A stretch of DNA of 64,000 nt from Paenibacillus borealis (GCF_000758665.1 NZ_CP009285.1:1674001-1738000), one strand, 5' to 3'. Positions 33,361 through 42,466 are shown, numbered from the stretch's first letter. Translations and numbers: made by a program. The notes: generated by a model not told the origin, from the sequence alone.

Positions 33361-34957
33361 TAGGTTCACCTTCCTGCCTGAGAATCTGATCTGTATATAT
33401 AGAAGGAACACTGCCGGGCAGTCTGTTGTTATCCCTGGTATGCAGGAAGCTCGGACGCCGGCGCATCCACCACAGCGGCACACGGATCAGCGTATCCTTC
33501 AGGTCACGCCATTTGCCGGGAATGTAAGGGGACATATACGGAACGCCGAAGGATTCCAGGAACAGCAAATGGTTCAGAATGAGAATCGTACCGATCATTA
33601 CACCGTACAGACCGAACATTCCGGCCAGTATAATCAGCGGAAATCTGAGCATCCGCAGGGCAATTGCAGCATTATAGGCGGGGGTGGCAAAAGAGCCGAT
33701 GGTCGTCAGCGCCACAATCACCACGGTAATCGGACTGGCGAGTCCGGCACCTACTGCCGCCTGGCCGATAACGAGAACGCCTACAATGGATAAGGCACCG
33801 CCGATCATCTGCGGCAGACGGATCGTAGCTTCACGCAGCACCTCCATGGATACCTCCATGATCAGCACCTCCAGAACCGCGGGGAACGGTACACCCGCTC
33901 TTCCGCCCGAGATGGCCACAGCGAAATCTGTAGGCATTAACTCAGGATTGAACGAGATTACAGAAACATATAACGCCGGGAAAAAAAGTGAGAAAGTCAG
34001 CGCGATCAGGCGGATGATGCGGATCAGGCTCCCCATAATGAAACGTTCCGTGTAGTCATCCACGGTCTGAAAGAACTGGTTGAACAGAGCCGGGACGATC
34101 AGGGCAAAGGGAGAGCCGTCGACAAGGAGGGCCACCCGCCCTTCCAGCAGAGCAGCAACGGTCTTGTCCGGCCGCTCTGTGCTCTGCACCTGCGGGAACG
34201 GAGATAAGGGCTGGTCTTCGATGAACTGCTCAATGTACCCGGCATCGAGAATTCCGTCGGTATCAATCATCGAGATTCTACGTAGCGCCTCGGCAACGAG
34301 TCCGCTGTCCGCGATGCTCTCGATATAACAGAGTGCCACCCTTGACTGGGTGCGGGTTCCGATCGGACTGATCTCAATCCGGAAATCTGTGCTCTGGAGC
34401 CGGTAGCGCAGGAGGGAGAGATTATTCTCCAGCTTCTCCACGTAACCTTCACGGGGCCCGCGGATCACCTGCTCCGTCTGCGGCTGTTCTACGCCGCGCA
34501 TATCAATCTGGCGCATTTCCATGCGCAGGGCTTGCGGCACACCCTCGATCAGCAGGATCAGCTCACCTTTCACGGCGGCTTCCGGCAGTTCGGAAATATC
34601 CGCGGCGGTATTTCCCTGGGTCACTTGGACGGCTGTACTCCAGATATAATGGATCAAGTCAGCCACGGGTTCCGGAATTTCCTGCTGCCCGGCGGGCGGA
34701 GCCATCAAAGGTTTCAGCACATGCTCGCGTACCTGCTCCATATTTACAAGTGAAGAGAAGAAGATCATCGCGGCCTGATGCGTTCCGAAAAGCTGGAAAT
34801 TACGGACCACGAGGTCACCGTTACCGCCAAGCCGGGCCAGCAGCTCCTGCAAATCTCCCTGCAGATTTCCTGTGAGCGGACGTCCTGCCGGCTCCGGCGG
34901 AGAAGCCTGCTGCTGCTTGTGTACATAAGAGGCATATTTATCTTTCCAGCCTTGCAT
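33308..34957 (-). CDS. GerAA-family spore germination protein (receptor subunit A)
   Basis: 549 residues, ATG start with GAGGAGG nine bases upstream. A large N-terminal soluble half (two subdomains; DFRIEISPIGTRTQSRVALCYIESIAD is the family signature), then four to five membrane segments and a hydrophilic C-terminal tail rich in Glu, Ser and Asp. Recent structural work shows A subunits assemble as ion channels in the spore membrane. First gene of gerA-gerB-gerC and the CLC_0170-like gene, transcribed away from recQ. Forespore-specific (SigG) control is expected, but I could not identify a convincing promoter. Confidence 0.93.
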   Translation of the reverse strand: MQGWKDKYASYVHKQQQASPPEPAGRPLTGNLQGDLQELLARLGGNGDLVVRNFQLFGTHQAAMIFFSSLVNMEQVREHVLKPLMAPPAGQQEIPEPVADLIHYIWSTAVQVTQGNTAADISELPEAAVKGELILLIEGVPQALRMEMRQIDMRGVEQPQTEQVIRGPREGYVEKLENNLSLLRYRLQSTDFRIEISPIGTRTQSRVALCYIESIADSGLVAEALRRISMIDTDGILDAGYIEQFIEDQPLSPFPQVQSTERPDKTVAALLEGRVALLVDGSPFALIVPALFNQFFQTVDDYTERFIMGSLIRIIRLIALTFSLFFPALYVSVISFNPELMPTDFAVAISGGRAGVPFPAVLEVLIMEVSMEVLREATIRLPQMIGGALSIVGVLVIGQAAVGAGLASPITVVIVALTTIGSFATPAYNAAIALRMLRFPLIILAGMFGLYGVMIGTILILNHLLFLESFGVPYMSPYIPGKWRDLKDTLIRVPLWWMRRRPSFLHTRDNNRLPGSVPSIYTDQILRQEGEPSEQSPADHNAARSSRDQ

Positions 34958-35145
34958 AACGGCTACCTCCTCAGCTTGGCAAATTAAACGTATCTCTATA
35001 AAGTGTTGCTTGATTGCGTGTTTTTTATGTAAATTTTATGTAACAGGTCCAAAAGGAGTGTTATGATATCTGCTTCAGATGGTTGCTTAAGTGCCCTGTT
35101 GCCCGGTAAACTAAAGGTAGAAAGTCTTAAGGAGTTAAGAGAGAT

Positions 35146-36972
35146 ATGAAGATGCAAGGATCACTTATGGAACAAGCGCAGGCTGAACTGCAAAAATATT
35201 ACGGCTACCCCGACTTCCGGGAAGGCCAGAAGAAAATCGTGAACAATCTGCTCGAAGGCCGCGATACGCTGGGCATTCTGCCCACCGGGGGCGGTAAATC
35301 GATCTGTTATCAGGTTCCGGCACTGCTGCTGCCGGGGCTTACACTTGTCGTATCCCCGCTGATCTCACTCATGAAGGATCAGGTAGACGCGCTCACCACT
35401 GCGGGGATTCCTGCTGCCTATATCAATAGCACGTTGAGCGGCAAGGAAGTAAATGACCGTATCCGCGCCGCCCGCCGGGGTGAGCTGAAGCTGCTCTACG
35501 TGGCACCCGAACGGCTGGAGCTGGACTGGTTCCGCCTGGAGATGGCGGGTCTGTCTATCTCCTGTGTTGCCGTCGATGAGGCGCACTGCGTATCACAGTG
35601 GGGCCATGATTTCCGCACCAGTTATCTGGCGGTGTCACCGTTTGTGGATGAGCTGCCGCAACGGCCGATTCTGGCCGCATTCACAGCTACCGCTACACCT
35701 GAGGTTATGGAGGATATGGTCCGGCTGCTGCGTCTGCGCGATCCGGGCGTGTTCATGACCGGGCTTGGCCGTGATAACCTGGCCATGCAAGTGCTGCGCG
35801 GGGAGAACAAACGCGAGTTCGTGCTGGACTACACGGCGCAGCATTCGCATCAGCCGGGAATCGTCTATGCCGCCACCCGCAAAGAGGTGGATGATCTCTA
35901 TCAGCGGCTGCAGGCGGCGGGAATCGCTGCGGGCCGCTACCATGCCGGAATGAGCGATCAGGAAAGGGCCGAGAGCCAGGAAGGGTTCCTCTATGACGAT
36001 ATCCGTGTCATGGTTGCCACGAATGCTTTTGGGATGGGGATCGACAAATCTAACGTCCGTTATGTCATCCACTATAATATGCCGAAGAACATGGAGGCTT
36101 ATGTCCAGGAAGCCGGACGTGCCGGGCGTGACGGGGAGCCGAGCGATTGCATCCTGCTCTTCAGTGCGCAGGATATCATGACGCAGAAGTTCCTGATTGA
36201 ACAGAATCCGCAGGACACGGAGCGCAAAGCCAATGAATACCGCAAGCTGCAGCAGATGATTGATTACTGCTATACCACCCGCTGTCTGCGCAGTGCACAG
36301 CTGGATTATTTCGGCGAGAATCATGACGACGATCCGTGCGGCATCTGCAGCTCTTGTACCGATGACCGCCAGCTGGTGGACATGACAGTGGATGCGCAGA
36401 AGATCTTCTCCTGCATCCACCGCATGCGTGAACGCTACGGTGTGGCACTGGTATCCTCGGTGCTGAAGGGCTCGCGCAACCAGAAGGTGCTGCAGTACGG
36501 CTTCGAGAAGCTGCCGACCCACGGGGCGATGTCCGGCCGCAGCGAGAAAGAGATTACCGAGAGCATCAATGTGCTGATCTCGGAGGGTTATCTGGCCTTG
36601 TCCGAAGGCCAGTATCCGGTCGTGCGGCTGCAGCCGCTGGCAGCCGAGGTGCTGCGCGGCCAGCGCGAGGTTCACCAGCGCGTAGCCCGCACGCTTGTCA
36701 CCTCGGGCACGCGGGACCGCAGCCGCTCGCGCGACATTTCGCCGTCGGCCGTCAACGAGACGGTGTTCGAGCAGCTGCGCCTGATCCGCCGCGAGCTCGC
36801 GGGGCGCGAGCATGTGCCGTCCTACATCATCTTCAATGATGCGACGCTGCGCGAGATGAGTGTGGTTTGTCCGCAGACGGAAGCGGAGATGCTGAGGGTG
36901 AAGGGTGTCGGCGAAGTGAAATACCGTAAATACGGCAGGGCATTCCTGGAGTTTTTTCAAAATGAAATGTAA
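35146..36972 (+). CDS. recQ: RecQ-family ATP-dependent DNA helicase
   Basis: 608 residues, a full RecQ. 3'-5' unwinding of duplex DNA in recombination and fork repair. Seen in order: aromatic-Q motif DFREGQ, Walker A PTGGGKS (about 46-52), DEAHC (about 144-148), the RecQ loop FTATATPE, motif VI QEAGRAGRDG, a zinc-binding cluster CLRSAQLDYFGE...CGICSSC, a winged helix, and a C-terminal HRDC domain (FEQLRLIRREL to GEVKYRKYG). A radical SAM gene follows after 15 bases on the same strand. Confidence 0.95.
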   Translation: MKMQGSLMEQAQAELQKYYGYPDFREGQKKIVNNLLEGRDTLGILPTGGGKSICYQVPALLLPGLTLVVSPLISLMKDQVDALTTAGIPAAYINSTLSGKEVNDRIRAARRGELKLLYVAPERLELDWFRLEMAGLSISCVAVDEAHCVSQWGHDFRTSYLAVSPFVDELPQRPILAAFTATATPEVMEDMVRLLRLRDPGVFMTGLGRDNLAMQVLRGENKREFVLDYTAQHSHQPGIVYAATRKEVDDLYQRLQAAGIAAGRYHAGMSDQERAESQEGFLYDDIRVMVATNAFGMGIDKSNVRYVIHYNMPKNMEAYVQEAGRAGRDGEPSDCILLFSAQDIMTQKFLIEQNPQDTERKANEYRKLQQMIDYCYTTRCLRSAQLDYFGENHDDDPCGICSSCTDDRQLVDMTVDAQKIFSCIHRMRERYGVALVSSVLKGSRNQKVLQYGFEKLPTHGAMSGRSEKEITESINVLISEGYLALSEGQYPVVRLQPLAAEVLRGQREVHQRVARTLVTSGTRDRSRSRDISPSAVNETVFEQLRLIRRELAGREHVPSYIIFNDATLREMSVVCPQTEAEMLRVKGVGEVKYRKYGRAFLEFFQNEM

Positions 36973-36987
36973 AGAAGGTTATAAGGC

Positions 36988-39060
36988 ATGAGAATCATCC
37001 TGGCCACATTAAATGCCAAATATATTCATACCTCACTGGCGATCCGGCTTCTGAAGGCGTACAGCGAGCATGAATTCGAAGATATCCTTTTGGCGGAATA
37101 CACCATCAAAGATCCCTTGATGAATATCGTGTCGGACCTTTTCCAGAAGCAGCCGGACGTAATCGGCTTCTCCTGTTATATTTGGAATATCGAAGAAACG
37201 GTCAAGCTGGTCGCTATCCTCAAGCAGGTGATGCCGGAGGTGAAGATTGTACTTGGCGGGCCGGAGGTGTCTTATGAACCGCTGTACTGGATGAAACGGG
37301 AAGCCGGAATCGACTTCATTGTCAATGGGGACGGGGAAGAGACGTTCCATCATCTGCTGCAGGAGATCCGGGATGAGCACAAGTACCATTTCGTATACGG
37401 GGCTGCTTACCGCAAAGGTGAGGAGCTGATCGTCAACCCGCCGCGTCCCAAAAGTGATCTCAATACCCTGCCGACACCGCACCGGTTCGCGGAGGATCTG
37501 CCGGAGCTCAGCAAGCGGATTGTGTATTTTGAGACAAGCCGGGGTTGTCCCTTCAACTGCCAGTTCTGCCTGTCCAGCATCGAGGTGGGCGTGCGTTATT
37601 ATGATATTGAACGGGTGAAATCCGATCTGCTCTATCTGATTGAAGGCGGAGCCAAGGTGATTAAATTCCTCGACCGCACCTTCAATATCAACCGCAATTA
37701 TGCGATGGAGATGTTCCAGTTCCTGATAGACAATCACCAGGGCTGTGTGTTCCAGTTCGAGATTACAGCGGATATTATGCGTCCGGAGGTGCTGGATTTC
37801 CTGGCGCAGAACGCGCCTCCCGGAGTCTTCCGGTTCGAGATCGGTGTGCAGTCGACCAATGACGAGACCAACGAGCTGGTCAAACGCCGCCAGAATTTCA
37901 CGAAGCTGTCCCGTACTGTTATGAAGATTAAGGCCAGCGGCAATATCGACCAGCATCTCGATCTGATTGCCGGATTGCCGATGGAGGATTATTCGACCTT
38001 CCGGAAGACCTTCAATGATGTATTCGCCATGGAGCCGGAGGAGCTGCAGCTGGGATTCCTCAAAATGCTCCGCGGCACCGGGCTGCGCGCCCAGGCGGCC
38101 AAATACGACTATACGTACATGGAGCATGCGCCGTACGAAATTCTCAGCAGCCATGTCATGCCGTTCTCCGATATTATCCGCCTCAAGCGGCTGGAGGATG
38201 TGCTGGAGAAGTACTGGAACAGCCAGCGGCTGGCACATTCGGTCAAATATCTGATCCGCCATGTCTTCCCTTCACCGTTCGATTTCTTCCAGGAATTCGG
38301 CGACTACTGGGAAGCGCGCGGCTGGCAGAAGATCGGGCATCAGCTGGAGGATCTGTTCACCCGGCTGCATGATTTCCTGACGGACCGGGGCACTGGCTCA
38401 ATGGACATCATCACCGGACTGATGAAGCTGGATTATTTCCTCGGCCACAAGTACAAGCCGCGCAAAATCTGGTGGGATGAGGTACTCGATAAGTCAGAGT
38501 GGGCGAAGTATCTGAAGCAGATTGCCGGGCAGCCGGAGCTTATTTCGGCCAAGCTGGCCGAGGCAGGCTTAAGCGAACGTGAATTGCAGAAGTACATCGT
38601 GCTGGATGTGCTGCCGTTCCGGCTTACGCCGGTGCTGGATTCGATCAGCGGGCTGCGGTTTGACGGCTTGGCTGGTGCTGAAGGCGAGGCGGCTGGCGCG
38701 GGTTCAGTGGACAGCAAGGAGCCGGGAGCAGAAAGTGAAGCAGCAGGCAGTCAGGCGAGTAGAGATGCGGGAACTGCAACGGAAACGGCAGGCAGCCTGG
38801 CGGAAAACGGTGCGGGAACTGTAGCGAAAACGGCAGGCAGCTCTGCGGATAAAGGGGCAGGGGGGACTGCTGTAGCAGAAGCCGCAGAGGGAGCGGCTGC
38901 TCCGGCAGCGCCACCGTATGCTGCGGTAGCCGTGGCTGAGGGCACAGCCCCGGCTCTGGCTGGTGCGCATCCGGGTTCAGGTGATGGCAGTACGCTGCTG
39001 ATCGTGCTCTATCAGCAGGACGAGAGCCAGCGGGCGCAGTATTACGCGTTGCCTATTTAG
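36988..39060 (+). CDS. B12-binding-domain radical SAM protein (DUF4080) with low-complexity insert
   Basis: 690 residues. N-terminal cobalamin-binding Rossmann domain (ILATLNAKYIHTSLAIRLLKAY to VLGGPEVSYEP), then the radical SAM core with the 4Fe-4S cluster motif CPFNCQFC (about 188-195), then a DUF4080 C-terminal region. Such proteins are predicted methyltransferases or rearrangement enzymes of unknown substrate. Residues ~558-665 are a low-complexity Ala/Gly/Glu/Thr stretch with repeats like TETAGSLAENGAGTV / AKTAGSSADKGAGG; the conserved sequence resumes at STLLIVLYQQDES. Cotranscription with recQ is likely, given the 15-base gap. Confidence 0.88.
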   Translation: MRIILATLNAKYIHTSLAIRLLKAYSEHEFEDILLAEYTIKDPLMNIVSDLFQKQPDVIGFSCYIWNIEETVKLVAILKQVMPEVKIVLGGPEVSYEPLYWMKREAGIDFIVNGDGEETFHHLLQEIRDEHKYHFVYGAAYRKGEELIVNPPRPKSDLNTLPTPHRFAEDLPELSKRIVYFETSRGCPFNCQFCLSSIEVGVRYYDIERVKSDLLYLIEGGAKVIKFLDRTFNINRNYAMEMFQFLIDNHQGCVFQFEITADIMRPEVLDFLAQNAPPGVFRFEIGVQSTNDETNELVKRRQNFTKLSRTVMKIKASGNIDQHLDLIAGLPMEDYSTFRKTFNDVFAMEPEELQLGFLKMLRGTGLRAQAAKYDYTYMEHAPYEILSSHVMPFSDIIRLKRLEDVLEKYWNSQRLAHSVKYLIRHVFPSPFDFFQEFGDYWEARGWQKIGHQLEDLFTRLHDFLTDRGTGSMDIITGLMKLDYFLGHKYKPRKIWWDEVLDKSEWAKYLKQIAGQPELISAKLAEAGLSERELQKYIVLDVLPFRLTPVLDSISGLRFDGLAGAEGEAAGAGSVDSKEPGAESEAAGSQASRDAGTATETAGSLAENGAGTVAKTAGSSADKGAGGTAVAEAAEGAAAPAAPPYAAVAVAEGTAPALAGAHPGSGDGSTLLIVLYQQDESQRAQYYALPI

Positions 39061-39362
39061 ACCTATCAGTCGCTTCGCTTGCAGGACAAGCGGAATCATT
39101 CTAAGCTACAATGTTGTACGTTTTGCAACTCGGATTCCTAAATACCAGGGTGTTCAGGCGGATTGTTGTATGGAATACAAGAATTTTCCCCGTAAGTAGC
39201 CTGGAGGAGGAGAAATGCTGCCTTTTATACAACAATTCTGGATTGGGGCCGGAATCATGAGGGAAATGTTGTATTTTGGGCAGCATTTTAAGAGAAAGTA
39301 CTAGTAAACAGCTTAAGTTTGGCTCATGGGAAAGATACCGTTTGGGGGAGAGGGATGTAAGG
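39061..39362. other. Gene-free stretch occupied by a dispersed repeat
   Basis: 302 bases; most of it is repeat copy 3. An open frame runs from the repeat into the next gene, but lacks a start signal there. Confidence 0.6.
39108..39292. repeat. Dispersed intergenic repeat, copy 3
   Basis: Four boxes at 39113 (GTTGTACGTTTTGCAAC), 39166 (TTGTATGGAATACAA), 39223 (TTTTATACAACAATT) and 39268 (TTGTATTTTGGGCAG), with block spacings of 50, 60 and 42 bp. Interbox sequence is conserved with copies 1 and 2 (for example AAATGCTGCCTTTT and GGGCCGGAAT). Confidence 0.78.
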
Positions 39363-39896
39363 ATGAGTCTGGATCAGCGCATTACATTGTTCATGTATGA
39401 GGAGAAGCATGAGGAGAAATTCAAGGACCAGTTGCTGAACTTTCAGCTTCCTCCTGAGCAGGCGGTGTTTACCGGGCTGCCGGAAGAGACGCTGCAGGAT
39501 GCCTGCGATGATCACGGCAAAATGGGCGTAATTATTGCCCGGGAAGACCGGGCAGTTGGTTTCTTCGTTCTTCATACCGGAGAAGGCATTGCTGACTTCT
39601 TCCAGGATTACTCCGGCGCGGTCCTTCTGCGCGCCTTTCTGATGGATTATGCCTGCCAGGGACAGGGCTTCGCCAAAGCAGCGATGGCCCTGCTGCCTGA
39701 TTTCGTCCGCCGTCATTACCCGGAAGCACAGCAGATTGTGCTTGCTGTGAATGAGCGCAACATCCCTGCCGGACAGCTGTACGCCCGCGCGGGTTTTCAG
39801 GATTACGGGCTGCGGCGCAGTGGGAGCAAGGGAACGCAGCTGATTTTACAATATGAGCTGGTTACTGAGCCCGTGGCTCCTACTGTCCATGGATGA
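39363..39896 (+). CDS. GNAT family N-acetyltransferase
   Basis: 177 residues from ATG 39363, with GAGAGG upstream; the frame's extension into the repeat is rejected. Acetyl-CoA loop CQGQGFAKAAMALL (about 110-123) and the closing NERNIPAGQLYARAGFQDYG. Substrate unknown. Single gene between a repeat and a possibly frameshifted small ORF. Confidence 0.82.
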   Translation: MSLDQRITLFMYEEKHEEKFKDQLLNFQLPPEQAVFTGLPEETLQDACDDHGKMGVIIAREDRAVGFFVLHTGEGIADFFQDYSGAVLLRAFLMDYACQGQGFAKAAMALLPDFVRRHYPEAQQIVLAVNERNIPAGQLYARAGFQDYGLRRSGSKGTQLILQYELVTEPVAPTVHG

Positions 39897-39909
39897 GGGG
39901 AATGTACTG

Positions 39910-40078
39910 TTGGCGATCCCGGACGATCTCAAGAATCAGGCCCGGGTTCATCAGTGGTATGTTTCAATTAATCTTGAGGCCGAATAAGGCGCTGATCAGC
40001 GAGGATGTCTACTTGAATAAGACGCGGAAGTGGAAGTTGAAATGGCCGGAGCTTACAGTTGTCCCATGGGGGCAGTGA
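39910..40078 (+). pseudogene. Possible frameshifted small gene
   Basis: Two adjacent frames read like parts of one protein. Frame one, from TTG 39910 behind GAGGGG, gives LAIPDDLKNQARVHQWY and on, to a stop at 39985. Frame two continues from about 39982 as NKALISEDVYLNKTRKWKL and stops at 40078 after PELTVVPWGQ. A single-base slip would fuse them to about 56 residues. I do not recognise a family. Either a recent frameshift or chance. Confidence 0.35.
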
Positions 40079-40183
40079 AGCTTCGGCTTTTTGCTGTGTT
40101 CAGGACTCAGGTATACTTCGCAGGATTGAGTAGTACAAGAGGCGAATAGATTTTAGTACCAAAATGATGTATGGGGGATTTCA

Positions 40184-40651
40184 ATGACGCAATTTTATCT
40201 CATTCGCCATGGTGAACCAGAGTGGAACATCAATGAACAGTACAAATTGAAGGGGCATGGCCGGGATCTGGTACCTCTCACGGATACAGGGGTGAACCAG
40301 GTATATCGGACAGCTCAGGATGAGCGGCTGAAAGAAGCGGAACTGATTGTCTCGTCGCCTTACCCGCGGGCACTTCAAACGGCGGCTATTTTATCCAAGG
40401 AGCTGGGGAACGATTATGATGCTAATGAAGGAGTATATCCTCAAGGGGGAACCAAGCTTTGGGAGTCCAAAGAACTGCTGAAGAACCGCGTGGAGAAGGT
40501 AATTGACCGGTATCTTGGATTTCAAAAGGTGATCATTACCGGACACGGCATGGCCTTTCGTACCCTGGTGGGAGAGGTGGGAGAAATACCGCATGCTTCC
40601 ATTACCGAGTATAAAAAAACGCAGGCTGTAATAGAAACTACGCGATTGTAA
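40184..40651 (+). CDS. Histidine phosphatase (phosphoglycerate-mutase-like), possibly internally shortened
   Basis: 155 residues. N-terminal FYLIRHGEPEW carries the phospho-His of the RHG motif, SSPYPRALQTA the second conserved Arg, and ITGHGMAFR the second catalytic His. Members remove phosphate from small metabolites or proteins. Related Bacillales proteins, as I recall them, are about 190 residues with an acidic segment between the QTA helix and the EGVYP loop; here only ELGNDYDANEGVYP joins them, so the acid-base Glu region may be reduced. ATG start; the SD is GGGGGA. Confidence 0.82.
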   Translation: MTQFYLIRHGEPEWNINEQYKLKGHGRDLVPLTDTGVNQVYRTAQDERLKEAELIVSSPYPRALQTAAILSKELGNDYDANEGVYPQGGTKLWESKELLKNRVEKVIDRYLGFQKVIITGHGMAFRTLVGEVGEIPHASITEYKKTQAVIETTRL

Positions 40652-40843
40652 TTGTCGTTACCTGGTGTTAATATCAGGAATGAGATGCATATAAAGGAGC
40701 ATAAACCGTATCATGTGGATTACTCTGTAGAGACTAACAAGTCTAAAGAATGCCTGTAATAGTGACCGCACTATTCTATTTGGCATGTCTTTCTTTAATC
40801 TTACAGGGTATGCAGGATAAGGTGAATCATAAACCTACTTCTG

Positions 40844-40867
40844 CGGATACCTATTGGTATCCGTTTT
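40844..40867 (+). terminator. Terminator downstream of the histidine phosphatase gene
   Basis: CGGATACC-TATT-GGTATCCG followed by TTTTATT. The stem is perfect; ~190 bases of unexplained sequence separate it from the gene. Confidence 0.7.
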
Positions 40868-40947
40868 ATTGTCGTGTCGCGGGAAAAACGCATCTCCCTT
40901 GATCCTTACCTGCTTATCCTCCTGATAATGAATGGAGGAACTACTTT

Positions 40948-41790
40948 ATGCAACCTAAATTGGTCTTAATCGAGGGCTTACCTGGCTCCGGGAAATCAAC
41001 CACGGCTCAACTGGTTCATGACATTTTGACGGAGAAGAATCTTAAGTCCCTGCTGTTCCTGGAAGGAAATTTGGATCATCCTGCTGATTATGATGGAGTC
41101 GCTTATTTCAGTAAATGTGATTACGATGAGCTGTGGAATACCCGTGGGGAATGTAGAGATTTATTAAGTCAATATACAACTAACCGAGATAGCAGTTACT
41201 TTGTGGAATACCGGAAGCTATTAAATGAACACGGGGCAAGTATTCCGGATGGATGGAAGAATGCTTTTGTTAAAAATGATGTGTATGAACTGCCTTTTGA
41301 CCGGAACAGGGAACTGATTACAGCGAGATGGAAGCAGTTTACGGCAAGTGCCTTAAATGGCTCTGACATCTATATTTTTGATTGTTGTTTTATACAGAAT
41401 CCTGTAACCATGGGGATGATCAAACATGATGCTGCCAAGGAAGACGTCACAAGTTTTATTAGTGAACTGGCAGCAATTGTGGAAGCGCTGAATCCATTGC
41501 TGATTTACGTTGATCAGAACGATCTTGATCATTCCTTCGGCAAAGCTGTTAATGAGCGCCCCCGGGAATGGTCCGAAGGGTTTATTGAATATTATACCGG
41601 GCAAGGCTTTGGCAAAAAACAGGGGTACACCGGGTTACAAGGAACTGTGCAGGTGCTTAAGGCAAGAAGGGAATTGGAAGAAAGGATCTTTAACGGCCTG
41701 ACTATCGCCAAGAAAAAAGTAAATAACTCTTCGTATGATTTAAATGCCTACAAGCAGATTTTAGCGGGGATTGTATCGGAATATTTTTAG
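40948..41790 (+). CDS. P-loop nucleotide kinase-like protein
   Basis: 280 residues. Walker A IEGLPGSGKSTTAQ at residues 8-21; downstream a DIYIFDCCFIQNP segment resembles the acidic strand of thymidylate-kinase-like enzymes, and NERPREWSEGFIEYY may be the lid. Probably a small-molecule kinase or a P-loop ATPase of unknown substrate. Base composition (~44% GC) is lower than the neighbours, hinting at a different history. ATG with GGAGGA upstream. Confidence 0.75.
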   Translation: MQPKLVLIEGLPGSGKSTTAQLVHDILTEKNLKSLLFLEGNLDHPADYDGVAYFSKCDYDELWNTRGECRDLLSQYTTNRDSSYFVEYRKLLNEHGASIPDGWKNAFVKNDVYELPFDRNRELITARWKQFTASALNGSDIYIFDCCFIQNPVTMGMIKHDAAKEDVTSFISELAAIVEALNPLLIYVDQNDLDHSFGKAVNERPREWSEGFIEYYTGQGFGKKQGYTGLQGTVQVLKARRELEERIFNGLTIAKKKVNNSSYDLNAYKQILAGIVSEYF

Positions 41791-41898
41791 CGCAGCAAGT
41801 TGAATTCTTAAGCTCACTCCGCTGAATAATAGTATCTGTAGCACTTTGTACAGTAGAATTCTGTAGAATGGGTAATTTTGAGCAGATATCTGGAGATC

Positions 41899-42196
41899 AA
41901 TTGTATAAAATACAACAGAACTGGTTTTAGCGTACGCTAATGCAAAATCTATTGCAGAAAGTGCGATCAGTGATGACCGATACCGTTCTCAAGCAGAGAG
42001 CCTAGCAGATAATTGTATTTCGTGCAGTTAAAAGACGGCGAAAAGCCGGATGAGCAGGGACAACTGTATTCTGTACAATTAAATAAGAGAATAGTGCGCT
42101 TTTATGGCATAGGAGCATTTTATAAGTGTATAGAGTGCAACTAAAACTCCTTCTGCGCAGAAATAGATCGTTTTAGTTGTACATTTTACAGTTAGA
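41899..42196. repeat. Array of TTGTA-N5-TRCAA dyads (second array)
   Basis: Units: TTGTATAAAATACAA (41901), TTGTATTTCGTGCAG (42013), CTGTATTCTGTACAATTAAA (42064), GTGTATAGAGTGCAACTAAA (42127) and TTGTACATTTTACAG (42178). Most are followed by TAAA or TTAAA, as in the array at 16642. Distances vary from 51 to 112 bp. Spacers are unrelated. Confidence 0.7.
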
Positions 42197-42328
42197 GCTT
42201 GAGGGGGAGTCTCATACCAAAGCACGCAATCCCGTTGGGGGATCCAGCAGAAAATACAGCAATAGTTGCTGCTGCGATGTCAATCAGGTGGAGACCCTGG
42301 CAGCAGCAGAACTTTGGCAGCACAACCG

Positions 42329-42367
42329 AAAGCGAGGCACTCCGTCAGGTACGGGGTGCCTCGCTTT
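42329..42367. terminator. Bidirectional terminator
   Basis: Stem AAGCGAGGCAC / GTGCCTCGCTT extended by CCGT / ACGG, with A and T tracts outside. It lies ~100 bases past the end of the hydrolase gene on the minus strand. Confidence 0.75.
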
Positions 42368-42466
42368 ATTTGTAAGACATAGCTTAAGTTGCTAACATTT
42401 CTCATCATTTCCCTGCGGGTTACAATAAAGTTCAACCACGGCGTCAGAGTCAACGCTCTATTGAAG

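Larger units (their letters stand above)
41791..42466. other. Gene-free stretch with a dyad array and a terminator
   Basis: 676 bases. Five or six TTGTA-type dyads occupy 41899-42196, then ~130 bases of nothing recognisable, then a strong hairpin at 42329-42367. No credible gene on either strand. Confidence 0.7.

Noticed and set aside
35635..36960. A 441-residue minus-strand open frame opposite recQ
   Set aside because: Antisense shadow of a gene with complete helicase motifs; no ribosome site or recognised domain.
40751..40903. A 50-codon ORF with a hydrophobic start (MPVIVTALFYLACLSLILQG)
   Set aside because: No ribosome site, and the terminator hairpin at 40844 lies inside it; probably chance.
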